Shown here: positions 50,211 through 62,739 of the stretch, one piece after another | Numbering within the stretch: the stretch's first letter is position 1 | Layout of the letters: the number at the start of each line of letters is the position of its first letter | Source: Dirofilaria immitis | Lineage: Eukaryota; Nematoda; Chromadorea; Rhabditida; Onchocercidae | Assembly (NCBI GenBank): GCA_024305405.1 | Contig: JAKNDB010000068.1 | Span: 2,102,501 to 2,166,500 of the forward strand | Length of the DNA: 64,000 nucleotides | Direction: 5' to 3' | Made by a program: the position numbers and the translations under genes | Notes under the pieces: model-generated | Seen by the model: only the letters and a program-made list of their open reading frames with translations | Databases searched by the model: none | Told to the model about the DNA's origin: nothing

Positions 50211-53200
50211 ATCTTCTGTTTAACGATTTAGAATTAAATGAAATAAATGAAAGTTAGTATCAATTCTCTTCCATCAATATTTTTCAATTAGGAGAAGCTA
50301 AGAATATATTCGATGAGTTTTATTAATTATTTTGAAATAATTAAAGAATTGAATGCATTAACAATTGTAAATCGATATTATTGCATTAAAATAACGAGAT
50401 AAGCACTTTATGATAAGAATGATGAAATAAGTGCATAAAGACAAAGATAGACATTATTAAATATAAAATTAACTCGTAAGATCTGATAAAAAAGAGACAT
50501 TGACTGAATGAATTTTCATTTATATTAAATATTTAGCAATGCTCAAAGCTTTCTTCTAATCTTATTAGAAAAAAAAAATTAAAATTAAATGTCAGTCCTA
50601 CAAAAGAAGTATAATTCGTAATGAAAATTCCATCATCCACGGGCTTCTTTAATAGATTTTCCAATATTTGAAGCACGAAAGTACTCATCAATTTTTAGTC
50701 CAAAACTATAATATAATTAATTAAGAAATATCTTCATTTTTACAATGGCTCTCTGTTCCTAATATTTATATCTTACTTTCAAGACACTTTATAATTTTTT
50801 TCTTTTCTCGATAAAAAGACCGTTATAAATCTCGACAAGAAATACGAGATATGGTAACAGATACAGTGGCAATATTGTGCTGATACGGTAATTGTTTTTA
50901 GGTAAGCGCGATAAGGATAATCTTAAACGTTTCAAAGTAAGGACCAAATTATTAAATTCGCTCAACGAGACAATCTGATGGTTTAGTGGTTAATTAAATG
51001 ATATTAAATGCAAAGAAGTTTATTTGTGCCAATCAATAAGAGGATTCTCATGTAGATTCTGTTTTATACCATATTTCTATTAAATTTCATTTAGTAAGAA
51101 AAATTTGCACTTATTGATTGCTTTATTCATATAACTTTTTAGGTTCATAACTATTTATGAATTTCTGAAAAAATTTGCATTTAAATATATCAATTGTGTC
51201 GTTGAAACTTCGGTCAAACGATATGAACGATAATGATGATTTAAAATTCAGTGAAAAAATGAATTTGAAATGAAGCAATTGAAATGAGCGAATGTTTTTT
51301 TTTTTTTAAACAAATTCAGCTATTTGGGTTGAATGGAACTTTTCTTCTTTTCATTCGAAATGGAACGATGCTCTAATTGAATATGCATTTTCGAAGTGCG
51401 AAACAGACAAAAAAGATTTGAATAAATTAGAAATAAAAAAAAAAAAGAAAGAGGAAAAGAAAATAAGTCTTTTTTACTCTGCTTGAAATGTTTGTGAGAC
51501 TATTTAAATTTCAAGTGAGTATATGAGACATTTTTCCAACTTTCACTTTACTAATACTCTGCAGAAAAGTTCATTAAGATAACCAATCAACAATGTAATT
51601 TTTAATCTGACAATATTTTTTTACATTTATAAGATGACAAATGAAAACGCATTTAGCAACAATTTTTCAATTCATCAAAAAGAGCTACGATAGAAAAGGA
51701 TAATTTGATCTGATAGATCTATGAATTTTTAAGCAATCAAATATGAAACAGATTCTTTTTTTTTTTTTTTTCTGAAATATAAATGTAAACAATTTGAAGA
51801 GATCAAAAATTTAATATACTAACTTCTCGACTGCATTTGTGATGTTTGTTGTTAAACTTAATAATATGCATGGAAGCTATTTCCCAAGCAACAAAACAAA
51901 TTTTATCAATAAGATGGAACTTATCAATGTGATAATCTTAAATATGACACGATAAATAAGAAAATGATCTATAAATCTTAAAGTTTTTACAAAATTATTT
52001 GATATATATTTTATTATTATTCTTTAACACATTTTGAAGAATTTCTATTTGTTTTTATAACGCATCGAAATTTCCTGTATGATAACAAATTATTTTATGA
52101 TTCTTTCGATAGATTTCCTATATGGTAACAATTTATTTAACAATCATAATAGAAAATTGCAATTCTTCGTTTATCAATATCACGAATAAATATTATTATC
52201 AAATTCGTTAATCAGAAATTAGAAATGATTAGTCAATGTTTAAAATTAGCATGCTAAAAAATTTTCTCATAAATTAATTTAATTTTCGTTGAAGAAAATA
52301 AATTCAATACTTTTCAAATGAACTTTTCATTTATTGAAATAATAATTTCAGTGGAAAAATTTAATATTATAAACTGATATGAGCAAATAATAATTGCAAT
52401 GATATTTAAGCAGAGAAATATTGATAACATTTTTTCCTTCATTTTTTCCTCCGAAATTATTTTAATAATATATAGGATGTAAAAATTTTAACTTTTCATT
52501 TATAATGATAAAATTTTGTTGTTTATTAAAAATTTTATATATTATCACTGATGTGAAGCTATCGTTGTTATTGATTAATATATTGATTTCACACACATAT
52601 ATAACCTGCTTTTTCAATTTGATGATATATATATATATGTATGTATGTATGTTATCAAATTGAAATCTATTATTTAACGCGCAAATGTCATCATTTTTAA
52701 TTTAATTCTATTAAATGAAATACTTCATTTATTAAGAAATTAATATATGAAAAAATTTCAGAAAAAGTGGCTCAATAGGGAACAAATTTGCATTAATGGA
52801 AATAATAATATTTGAATTAAATTAAAAAATTGAAATTAACAAATCCATTTCAAATAAATTTTGAAATGAAAAAAAAAAGAAACGAAAATTTCCATCAATT
52901 AATCATTTAAAAATGAAAATGAGAAAGTGATAAAACATAGAAAATGAAAGTTCATTCTTCTAGCAATAGATACTTGCTAAATTTGCAATGAAATTCCGAA
53001 AAAATTTATCAAACATATACGCTTAATTAGCTAAGCTTATATCTCTTAGCCATTTACCTGACAAATTACTAACTTCGCTAATAGTCAATCAAAAATGAAT
53101 TTTTGATCAAAAAAATTACAATCGAATTTGTTCAATCGCACCTCTTAATCAATTCAAAAGCATATAAATTCGAAATAATTAACATATATTAACTATTCCT

Positions 53201-55828
53201 TTTTTTCGTAGCGAAAATAGCAATATGAAATAGTCGTAGAAAATAAATAAAAATTATCGATAATTTTGTTTTCTTTTTTTTTTTTAAATATAACATCAAA
53301 TTATATTCGCAAGAAATTGCCGCTGTTGTTTTATGTACGACTTTGTCCTATTGCTATTATTGCTAAATGTCATTTTCGAGAATTATAAATCGATTGACTG
53401 AGAAACTAATATTGTTGAATGGAGTGCAATTAATGACAGCGAAGGAATTTCCAACGAGAAATTGTCTAATTAATTGTTTTGTTACTTAGACGTCAACTTT
53501 TTCTCGAGCATATTGATTTTCAAATGGATTTTCCAATATAATATATAATTATTTTGAGACGACTAGCTTAACCAAATATTTATTCTCGACTTTTTATTTT
53601 CATCTCATTTTATCAAAAAAAAAAACAGAACAAATTAAAAATGGCAAAAAATAAAAGTTTCGTATGATACCAGAAAAAATGAATTCGTCAATTTTTTCAA
53701 ATTATCTCATAACAAATTCATTAATAATCATAAGCCATAAAAAAAGCTTTTCTTTTCATTTATTTGTTAAAGATGGATGAAGATAGCAACTAAAATTTGA
53801 TATCTTTCTTAAATATTCCAATTTATCATTATCAACATCATATATCAGTATTATTATGTGATTAGAAAATGCATTATCAAACATCATAATTGTTGAATAT
53901 CGTCGTATCATACGATTTTTCCAATGGAAATATTTTATTTTTTCTTTTTATTTCTATCTTTTTCTATACTTTTATTAAATTATATTATTGGATAGAAATA
54001 AGTTAATAAATAATTTTGTTCCATTTTTTTCTTTTTTTTTTTTTTTTCAATATAATCATATTTTAGGAACGGAAATTATATTCGAATAGAAAATTGGTAT
54101 TATTTAATTTCCGAAATAATTTCATTCATTTTCATATTTTGAATTATCAATTTAAATTTTTAATGTGACTTTTTTTTTTGATATTATTTAAATATAATTA
54201 ATCGATTATACATATATTATTTTTAGCGATCAATTCCATAGCGTATCGATTTCATATAGATATATATAACGTGAATGTAAAATATATATACATATTTCGA
54301 GATAAAAAAATTAATAATAAATATTATGAATGAGCCAGAAAAATATTGATTTTTTTGAAATAATAAATTTGAAAGCAAAGTTTTTTTTTCATTTTTTATG
54401 ATAAACACTTAGATTGATGTTTATAGATTTACATATACAACTAGTCTATTATGACTACTAGTTTGTCTGGATGAAAAAATTGGATAAAAATTTTTGTGAC
54501 TTCAAATGAATTCTCGTATCGCAATTTATTTGAATTAGTAATATTGATATTTAGTGAGAAAAAAATGTCATATATGGCATATATACATATACATAGATAT
54601 GCTTATGCCTGATTAATCTATTAGCACATTTTTTTAGCGATCAACTGGAAAAATTCAAAGGTATTAAAAAAAAAAAAAAATTTTTTCAGAAAATTACTTC
54701 TCGAGAATAATGTCAAAAAAATGCTTTTTATTCTCGAGCATTTTGCATTTCTATCAGTAATAGTTGACATGAAAATTTTATAAATTTGATGTATTTAATG
54801 ATCAAATTTCCTAATCGGTATTGAAAATTTTTGTTGAATATGATTCTTTTCTTTTTTTTTTTTCAAGGAGTCAAATTAAGGAATAAAACATCATTCGTAA
54901 GTAATCATGATTGTTAGCTAGCATAAAAATGATAATATAGCAAAAGTTTAAAGATGCAAAAATAAAAAAAAAAAAAGACGAAATAATACTTGCTAATATG
55001 TTTTGCATTATCATAGCTTATATGAGCAAAATTTTGAGGACGAATAAATTCAAATAAATTCAAACGATAATAAAGGATGGACATTGAAATTGTAATAATA
55101 AATTTAAAAAAAAAAAAAAAAGAATATGAGCGATGTAGACTTCGTTTTATACATATTAACACTTGGCTTCACCTGTTTTTAAGAGTAATTAGAAAAGATT
55201 ATGGCCAAACGGAAGGCATTGAAATATTGACTTTTCATAAATCAGTAATCTCATTCTGCAATACTTCAAATGATAGATATTATTCCTTCCCTATATTATG
55301 CATAAATTAATAAATTCAATCATTAAAAATTTGTAACTTTTACTATCTGTTATTTGAATTAGTCTAACAAATATTAAATTATCACCTGTTGTAAATTGAA
55401 TAAATTTTGGCACCCTTAAAATATGAATATTTTCAATTTAAAAAGTTACAAATGATCAATAAAAAAATTATTTCGTCAAATAGACTATTTTTGAAGAATT
55501 GCCAAAATAAAATTTACAATTCTCTTGGGAATTTGAAATAAAAAAAAAAGGAAAAAAAACTATCTCTTTCTAAATGAACTAATCTTACTTTGTAATTCGT
55601 TTTTTTTGTCATATATATTTTCAATTATAAAAAAAAAGACAAAAAGTTAGTGAAATAATTATTAGTGGAAGAAAAAAAGTTTTTTTTTTGGCAAATAATT
55701 GAAGGAAAAATGTAGCCAACAAGTAATGAAGCAAAAATATTGCTGCAGAAAAGAAGGAGAGCGATCAGACTCATGAGCAGCAGATTGTTATTGATATTAT
55801 CATTTTTGTTAAAGGCTAGGATAAGAGC

Positions 55829-56011
55829 CTAGTTTTTATTTTTATAGGGTTTGTTGGAAATTGGTAAAGGACATACAACAGGAAAACATCTATCAATTTG
55901 TTTTCTAGTGTCTTTTTCAGTCATTTTATTGCCCCGCATCCGTAAATTGCAAATTCGATGATGACAGAATCCTAGGCTATGGTTTCTATGAAGAATGGAT
56001 GCACTACTCAT
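55829..56011 (-). other. Unassigned 60-codon open frame in a GC-richer island
   Basis: An ATG-started frame reads MSSASILHRNHSLG and continues through CHHRICNLRMRGNKM to DRCFPVVCPLPISN before a stop. It has no family I recognise. Composition is clearly less AT-rich than its surroundings, an AG lies directly before the ATG, and a stem-loop followed by T residues lies just past its stop (55811-55836). It may be a small gene, a first exon, a noncoding RNA or chance. Confidence 0.2.
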
Positions 56012-57681
56012 CTCTTTTATATGCTAATCTTTAATAAAAACATTCGCCGTACTTCAATTCTTTTCGAGAATAGCACCATTATTGCATTTACAATTATATC
56101 ATGCTTATTCAACAACTAAGCATAAGCATTCTTTCCTATAGTTATTTGATAGGCTTATTTTGTTCAAATTTCCAAACTTCCTCTCTTTCTAATTTGATAA
56201 ATTGGCCATTAGACTAAAATATCAGAATAGAAAAAGATATGAAAATTATTAAAGCATGCAACATATAAATTAAACTTTATAAGCCCTAAACTTTAAAGCT
56301 AAACTGATAGGCCTTAAACCTTAAGGCTAAATTGAATGTAAACTTTCCACTTATATTAGCATGTTTATACTAATGTTCAATTGATGTTTGTCAAAAAAAA
56401 AAAAACGAATATGATGGAGAAAATTTAAAAGAAAAAAATAATAAAAATATTTTAAAAGCGCTTAAAAAGTGTTACAAAAAAATATTAATATAATTGGTAA
56501 CTGAAATAATCGAAATAGTATAATTGATAACTAAAATAATCGAAAAGTCATTTAAAAGTATTTGAATTATAGTAGAAAATATGGCCTTACTAGGCTTTCA
56601 TCATCTGTTGATTGCTTATTCTATTCCATAAAAAAACTATTCATTTCTTTATGCATGCTAGGCTAAACAAGAGGAATGTTCGTATAAATAGATATATCAC
56701 AATCAAATTTAATTAGCTAAGAAATCTTTCATATTCCGGTAATTCGTATGAATGTGTATAAATCATTATAATTTTTTGTTAATGATTTGCTGAAAATATA
56801 TTCTCGAGTCGAAACAATTGATCTGATTTTATGAAGTACGAAAAATTTAAATTTAACGAATTTTATAATTTCATAAGTTATTCCATTTCAATTATTTATT
56901 CTCGATCAATCATTTAACAGATAATTGATAATATGGAAACGTACTTAGTCTTTGAACAATTTTGTTTGTAACGAAAACTTTTATTTGAAAAATGTTACAT
57001 TCAATTAATTACCTGATCAGTTCCAATCATGGGCAAATACTAATCAGAATATGTCAAAGCTAGCAGAACTTTGAATAATGTCGTGAAGATTTTTTTTTTT
57101 TTGTTTAACTTGTTTCTTTCACAGATAATAATTATTATAAGAATTAATCCTTCACAGAAGATTAGCAATAGTTATGATAATCAAATGATGAAGATTGTTT
57201 CTTAATTATTCAAATTAGAATAATCATTTCAAAATTTGGCTGGAAATTGAATGATGAATTGATTTTAGGCCAAGCAATGGTAGAATCGTTTAGCAGAAAA
57301 AGCTAATGATCAGACTATCGTTAAGCTGATAGTACCATGAACAGCAACTGAGCCTGTTGCTGATTGTTTGATAATCATTCGATGTAGCAGATAAAATATG
57401 TGAACAAAGCACAGTTACAAAATGATAACACGAAAAAATGACTTACAAAGGTGAAAAAAGGTAGACATGACGGCATCATTCATTTCAAAAAAATGAGAAG
57501 TCATAAAGTCATTAGATAAAAAAAAAAATGATTTTACAAAAATATTACATGGACAAAAAGGAGTCGTATATTCAATTTGATAGATAGGATAAAACGAAAT
57601 AAAGCTACGGTAAATCATGTAACATGCAACAGATGAACTTAATTAATTAACTAAAAATTGAAACCGAGAGTGTATGAGAAT

Positions 57682-57907
57682 ATTGTTGAACAAGTAATCA
57701 TTAAAATTGAATTGTCTTATTGAGCAAAAATATTATCATGATTTAGTTAAGATTCAGAGAGTATTGTTAAACAGTAATCATTAAAATTGAATTGTCTTAT
57801 TGAGCAAAAAATATTATCATGATTTGATTAAGATTCAGAGAGTATTGTTAAACAGTAATCATTAAAATTGAATTGTCTTATTGAGCAAAAAATATTATCA
57901 TGATTTA
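57682..57907. repeat. Tandem repeat, 81-bp unit, almost 3 copies
   Basis: Units begin ATTGTTGAACAAGTAATCAT or ATTGTTAAACAGTAATCAT at 57682, 57763 and 57844 and contain TTGAATTGTCTTATTGAGCA and TATTATCATGATTT. Copies two and three are nearly identical, so this is recent. Confidence 0.9.
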
Positions 57908-58459
57908 AGATTTAATTTTTTTGCTATTGTAATTTCATCTATTCTTGATAAGAATTTTTACGGAGCTCATGTCTTCTAGATAAACTCTTATCGGGGTGAT
58001 CATTTTGTATTAAAGAATAATTCATACAATGCGATATTTTTTTGTGGCAAAATACAAAAATATTTTAATTTTAGAGATATTTTAAAATTTATAAATTATT
58101 TCAAATATATGAAATCAATTAGGCATAAGAGTAATTAAAAATTACAAAACTTTATGATTAAAACTTAAATGAATTATTGCATGGATTTAATCAGAAATAG
58201 ATTTTTATATATTTATTGTTTTTCTTTTAAAAATATTTCATATAAGTTAGGGAGAAGTCAAATGAATTTTTTTTTTTGGATAAAAATAAATTAATTATGA
58301 AATATCATGAAAAGAAATATTTTTAATAGAAAAATGTTGTCAAATTTCGATGTTATAACTAATGAAAAAAGACAATATAATGTGATGTGATGTGTTATGA
58401 AAATAATTTCTTCTCTTTGTAATTTTAATAAAATTTATAACATCACGATAGGCTATACT

Positions 58460-58600
58460 TTGAAGTCGGGTTGTTTGAGATTACAGGCCAAAGAGGATGG
58501 TAAACCTCATCTAAGGCTAAATATGATCACGAGATCGATAGCAAACAAGTACCGTGAGGAAAAGTTGCAAAGAACTTTGAAGAGAAAGAGTTCAAGAGGG
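58460..58600 (+). pseudogene. Fragment of 28S (LSU) rRNA, 5' domain, decayed
   Basis: The sequence runs AGTCGGGTTGTTTGAGATTA, then GGTAAACCTCATCTAAGGCT, then ATAGCAAACAAGTACCGTGA, then AAAGTTGCAAAGAACTTTGA and GAGTTCAAGAGGG. These are the universally conserved motifs of the eukaryotic LSU rRNA core between D1 and D2, in the right order and spacing. Differences from the conserved consensus (e.g. GGAAAAG for GGGAAAG, CGAGATCGATAGC for CGAGACCGATAGC) and the absence of the rest of the gene show that it is a dead fragment, not a working rRNA gene. The open frame across it (58397-58669) is incidental. Confidence 0.9.
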
Positions 58601-59250
58601 TGTCTAAATCAAAATGATGAAAATAATCATATCATTTCTTGTTTTTTTTTTTTAGAAAATTTTTATTGAAAAGATGAGCAGCACTGAGATGAGAAAGATA
58701 AATCACGCGAAATTCGCTATTTATTCACTGTATCGTTTCATGCGAAAATCACCAATGCCATTTAAGTTACAAATTTTCGTTTATCAAAAAAATGATTATC
58801 AATAATCATCAATATGTACAAAATAAATTTTAGCTAGTTATCTTTCTTCAATCAATTGATTAATTGATATCAAGATGAATCAACGAAATCTTCGTATCAT
58901 TGAACATTTTCTTTTATCTACTATATGATGATTATTATTTATAATCATTTTAAAAGCATTTTGTAATTCAAGATCTGTGTAAAATATGACGGAGTGATAA
59001 AGAACCAATACTGTTATCATATGAAAGAAGTTAACAAAGAACCGCTATCTTATCTGTCCTCAAACGTTTTTCTTAAAATTTCATCTTACCCAATTCTTGA
59101 TTTCGTCTTTTGAATAAATATAAAGGAAATTTTTGTATATAACAAGATGTGAAATATATTTGATTTCCTTCATAAAATATGCTAAGAGTTATTGACTTGT
59201 TTAAAAAAAATGACAAATATTCAGAAAAAGAGAAAACTGGACATGAAGCA

Positions 59251-59735
59251 ACTTAATATCACGATATTATGTGAGACAGTAATCTCTTACTCTTAATATC
59301 ACGATATTATATGAGACAGTAATCTCTTACTCTTAATATCACGATATTATATGAGACAGTAATCTCTTACTCTTAATATCACGATATTATATGAGACAGT
59401 AATCTCTTACTCTTAATATCACGATATTATATGAGACAGTAATCTCTTACTTTTAATATCACGATATTATATGAGACAGTAATCTCTTACTCTTAATATC
59501 ACGATATTATATGAGACAGTGATCTCTTACTCTTAATATCAGATATTATATGATAGAGTAATCTCTTACTCTTAATATCACGATATTATATGAGACAGTA
59601 ATCTCTTACTCTTAATATCACGATATTACATGACAGAGTAATCTCTTACTCCCAATATCACGATATTACATGACACAGTAATCTCTTAATATACAGTTGA
59701 TATTATATGACACAGGTAATCTCTTAATATGCATT
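59251..59735. repeat. Satellite-like tandem array, 40-bp unit, about 12 copies
   Basis: The unit is CTTAATATCACGATATTATA followed by TGAGACAGTAATCTCTTACT. The first seven or so copies are nearly identical; later ones (from about 59540) carry small deletions and substitutions. Each unit contains two inverted repeats: TAATATC-AC-GATATTA and AGTAA-TCTC-TTACT. Confidence 0.95.
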
Positions 59736-60458
59736 ACGAGACAATAAATTTCGATTCAAAATAACCGTCGATAACATTGACGATAAAATGATAGCTTAAT
59801 TGATTTCTTTTTATCATAATCAATTAAGTAGTGGACTTAATAAGCATTTTAGCTAGTATGCTATCAACAAAATAATACACACACATACATACACTAATAT
59901 GATATTGTTATTTATTTCGATCTAAACTTCGTATTCCTAAAATAAATTAGTTTTGATTATTTTTTTTTTTAAAATTTATTAAGTATTAAGTGTTATCTTT
60001 AAGAGAAAATATATTTGAATATATGATAATAATCAATTTAAAATTTCACAAAAAACCTCAAATAAAAATGAAATTCTGCAACAATGATGATGATAGATTT
60101 AATTTTATTGCTTAAAAAAAAATGCTAAATAACTAAGCCTAATAATTCATAGAAAATTTAATAACTTTAATTCATTTCTTTTCCATTTTTCATGAAATGA
60201 TATCAAAAATCCATTTCAATGATTCTAAATTTTACGGAAAATTTTTACGAAAAAAGAAAAAGAAGAAGAAGAAAAGGAATTAATTTATTCGGTCTTATTT
60301 TGCTCAATTATTTCCATTCTCAAATTTGCCTGAAATTGCTTATTTGATAATTTTGCTTAGGAATTTTTTTATTAAATTTCGAAAGATTAAAATATTTTGA
60401 AACTCATCATTAACAATATTCGATTCTGCATACTACTTTTTTTTTTCCTATTCAACAT

Positions 60459-61908
60459 TCAATCACTATCGTTCGATTCATCAAGAGGAGTAGTAGTAAT
60501 ATTCGTCCGACTTTTAACATCCGGAAAACATTGCTTCATCAATCTTTGTACTTCTGTTGCATGAGAATTTGTAATATTGATTGGTTCGCCCTTAAAAAAA
60601 AAAGAAAATTGAAATGGAAATAATTTAATTTATGGAAAAACTTTTTCATAAATTTTGCTAAACATTGGATAAATGAATGTTTATGTAAAATGTAAAATGC
60701 AGTTATATTATTTTATAATAAATTTTAGGCTAAATATTTTTAAAATATAAAATAAATTAACATACATTATGAATTCCGTGTTTTCTACGCATATGCATTT
60801 TAATATTATTCGATGAATAATTGGAAGTTTTATTGCATAGCGCACAAAAATAAAGCGGAGTTTTTAGATGTACCATTTTAACGTGGCAAGTTAATTTTGA
60901 ACGATGTACTTCAATTTTGCATAGATTACAAACCTTAAAAATTTTTTTGATAATCAAGAGCATTTATTACATTTGATAAAACTTATCATTAATCATTGAT
61001 TTGATGAAAAGAAAATTTTCATTTATTTGTATCATATATTATTTGTATCATATATCTTTGGCTCTTTATAAATCTCAAAAAAAAGAAAAATTATTTAAAA
61101 AGCACAGGTATATAATAATAACATGCACATTAATCTTTTGCTTTATTACAATTGATAAAACTTATCATTAATCATTGATTTGATGAAAGAAAATTTTCAT
61201 TTATTTGTATCATATATCTTTGGCTCTTTATAAATCTCAAAAAAAGAAAAATTATTTAAAAAGCACAGGTATATAATAATAACATGCACATTAATCTTTT
61301 GCTTTATTACAATTGATAAAACTTATCATTAATCATTGATTTGATGAAAAGAAAATTTTCATTTATTTGTATCATATATCTTTGGCTCTTTATAAATCTC
61401 AAAAAAAAATTATTTAAAAAGCACAGGTATAAATTATTTAAAAAGCACAGGTAATAATAACATGCAAGTCTAACCAAAAAAACTAATTAATTAATTACTT
61501 AAACAGGTATATAATGATAATATACTAAACTTATCCTTCTTTCCCAACCTATTTTTTTGCCTATTTTCAAAATAAAGCCAAAAAAATGAAATGAAATTTT
61601 AATTCCTTTGCTTATTCAATCTCATCAATGAATTCAATTAAAAATTCAAAAATTTCATTTACCTTCATTTTCTTGTCTTTTAAGATGTTACTATCTAATT
61701 TTTGCATTTGTTGTTGATTGCTCGATGATTGCTTTCGGCTTATGCTAAAACTTCGTTTCACCATTTCCGAATGAACAGAAATAATCTTTTGATCAATTTT
61801 TTCTCGTTGCTTGAATAATTGTAGTAATCGCGCCGAATATTGTCTCATAGTATTTGTATTATATGATACCGAAAAATCGACAATATTGCTTGCATTCTCA
61901 TTCGACAT
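60459..61908 (-). CDS. Small C2H2 zinc-finger protein
   Basis: Three exons in transcript order, 61908-61663, 60933-60766 and 60590-60459, all joining in phase 0 with GT-AG borders, give 181 residues. Exon 1 (82 residues) starts MSNENASNIVDFSVS and is rich in charged residues and Gln/Ser, with a likely coiled coil at MRQYSARLLQLFKQREKIDQ. Exon 2 carries two C2H2 fingers: CNLC with HVKMVH, and CALC with HMRRKH. Exon 3 is an acidic/Ser-Thr tail ending ESNDSD. I do not recognise the family; nucleic-acid binding is the default expectation. No frame break is needed. Intron 1 holds a large tandem repeat. Confidence 0.7.
60966..61450. repeat. Tandem repeat, about 165-180 bp unit, 3 copies
   Basis: Units contain TTGATAAAACTTATCATTAA, GATTTGATGAAA, CTTTGGCTCTTTATAAATCT, AAAAAGCACAGGTATA and CATGCACATTAATCTTTTGC, starting at about 60972, 61150 and 61313. 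The third is truncated and its end is further duplicated. It lies in intron 1 of the zinc-finger gene. Confidence 0.9.
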
Positions 61909-62285
61909 TTTCTTCTATTTTGTTTTCCTTCTACAACTTAGCAAAAACTTTCGTTTTTTTTTCAAAAAAGAAATTAAAAAGCAATCAAAAAGCCGCAAAA
62001 ATTTCCCGTCATGAAAAACCTGAAAATATTTTTTAAATTAATTTTAAAAATATTATCACTTATTAATCGCTTAATGAACGATATTATCAATATTTGATAA
62101 ATCATTAAACAAAGAATGAATATATTTCTAATGACAATTGATTGATATATTTCATATAAATATTTCAATAAAATATTCACGCATTATTTTCTACATGAAA
62201 ACACAAATATAGCAATAGAACAATATATAATTATGGTATAATATCGAATGTACCGTAGACAAATTTTGAAAGCAAAATATAATTG
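61909..62285. other. Upstream region of the zinc-finger gene
   Basis: No gene seen. On the minus strand a TTGTAG acceptor-like sequence lies about 25 bases upstream of the zinc-finger ATG. The rest is AT-rich. Confidence 0.4.
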
Positions 62286-62728
62286 GAGGTTCTTACTGTA
62301 GCAAACAGTTATGAAGAATATGATATGGTGAAGTTCGATGTGATAAAAGTAATGCATACTAATTCAGTTATTAAATTTTAAAAATGAAATGCATATAACT
62401 GAAAGTTCTTACTGTAATAACAATTGCAAAAGATACGATATTGTGTAGTTAGATGAGGTGATATCAAATGATAAAAGTAATGCATACAAATTCAGTTATT
62501 AAATTTTGAAAATGAAACGTACATAACTGAAAGTTCTTACTGTAATAATAGATGCGGTGATATTAAGTGGTAAAAGTAATGCATACAAATTCAGTTATTA
62601 AATTTTAAAAATGAAATTCATATAACTGAAAGTTCTTACTGTAATAACAACTGCAAAAGATACGATATTGTGCAGTTAGATGCGATGATATTAAATGATA
62701 AAAATAATGCGTACAAATTCAGTTACTA
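62286..62728. repeat. Tandem repeat, about 90-120 bp unit, 4 copies
   Basis: Each unit has AAAGTAATGCATACAAATTC, AGTTATTAAATTTT, ATAACTGAAAGTTCTTACTG and a variable GCAAAAGATACGATATTGTG segment that is missing from one copy, which explains the uneven period. It abuts the inverted-repeat element that follows. Confidence 0.85.
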
Positions 62729-62739
62729 AACAGAACTTG

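Larger units (their letters stand above)
50106..60458. other. 10.3-kb AT-rich, gene-poor region
   Basis: No complete gene is supported. The region holds A/T tracts, TA microsatellites, the repeats and LSU rRNA fragment listed separately, and three islands of higher GC with exon-like open frames (50633-51000, 55740-56040, 57280-57370) that are discussed as findings. Confidence 0.55.

Noticed and set aside
58397..58669. 90-codon protein on the plus strand
   Set aside because: It overlaps the 28S rRNA fragment, whose nucleotide motifs explain the sequence; the frame is incidental.
59251..59735. CRISPR-like array
   Set aside because: The 40-bp unit is repeated without unique spacers, and this is a nematode genome. 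It is a tandem satellite.
50106..60458. Inserted endosymbiont (Wolbachia) DNA
   Set aside because: Such inserts occur in filarial nuclei, but no bacterial protein motif or GC shift over a long stretch is visible here.
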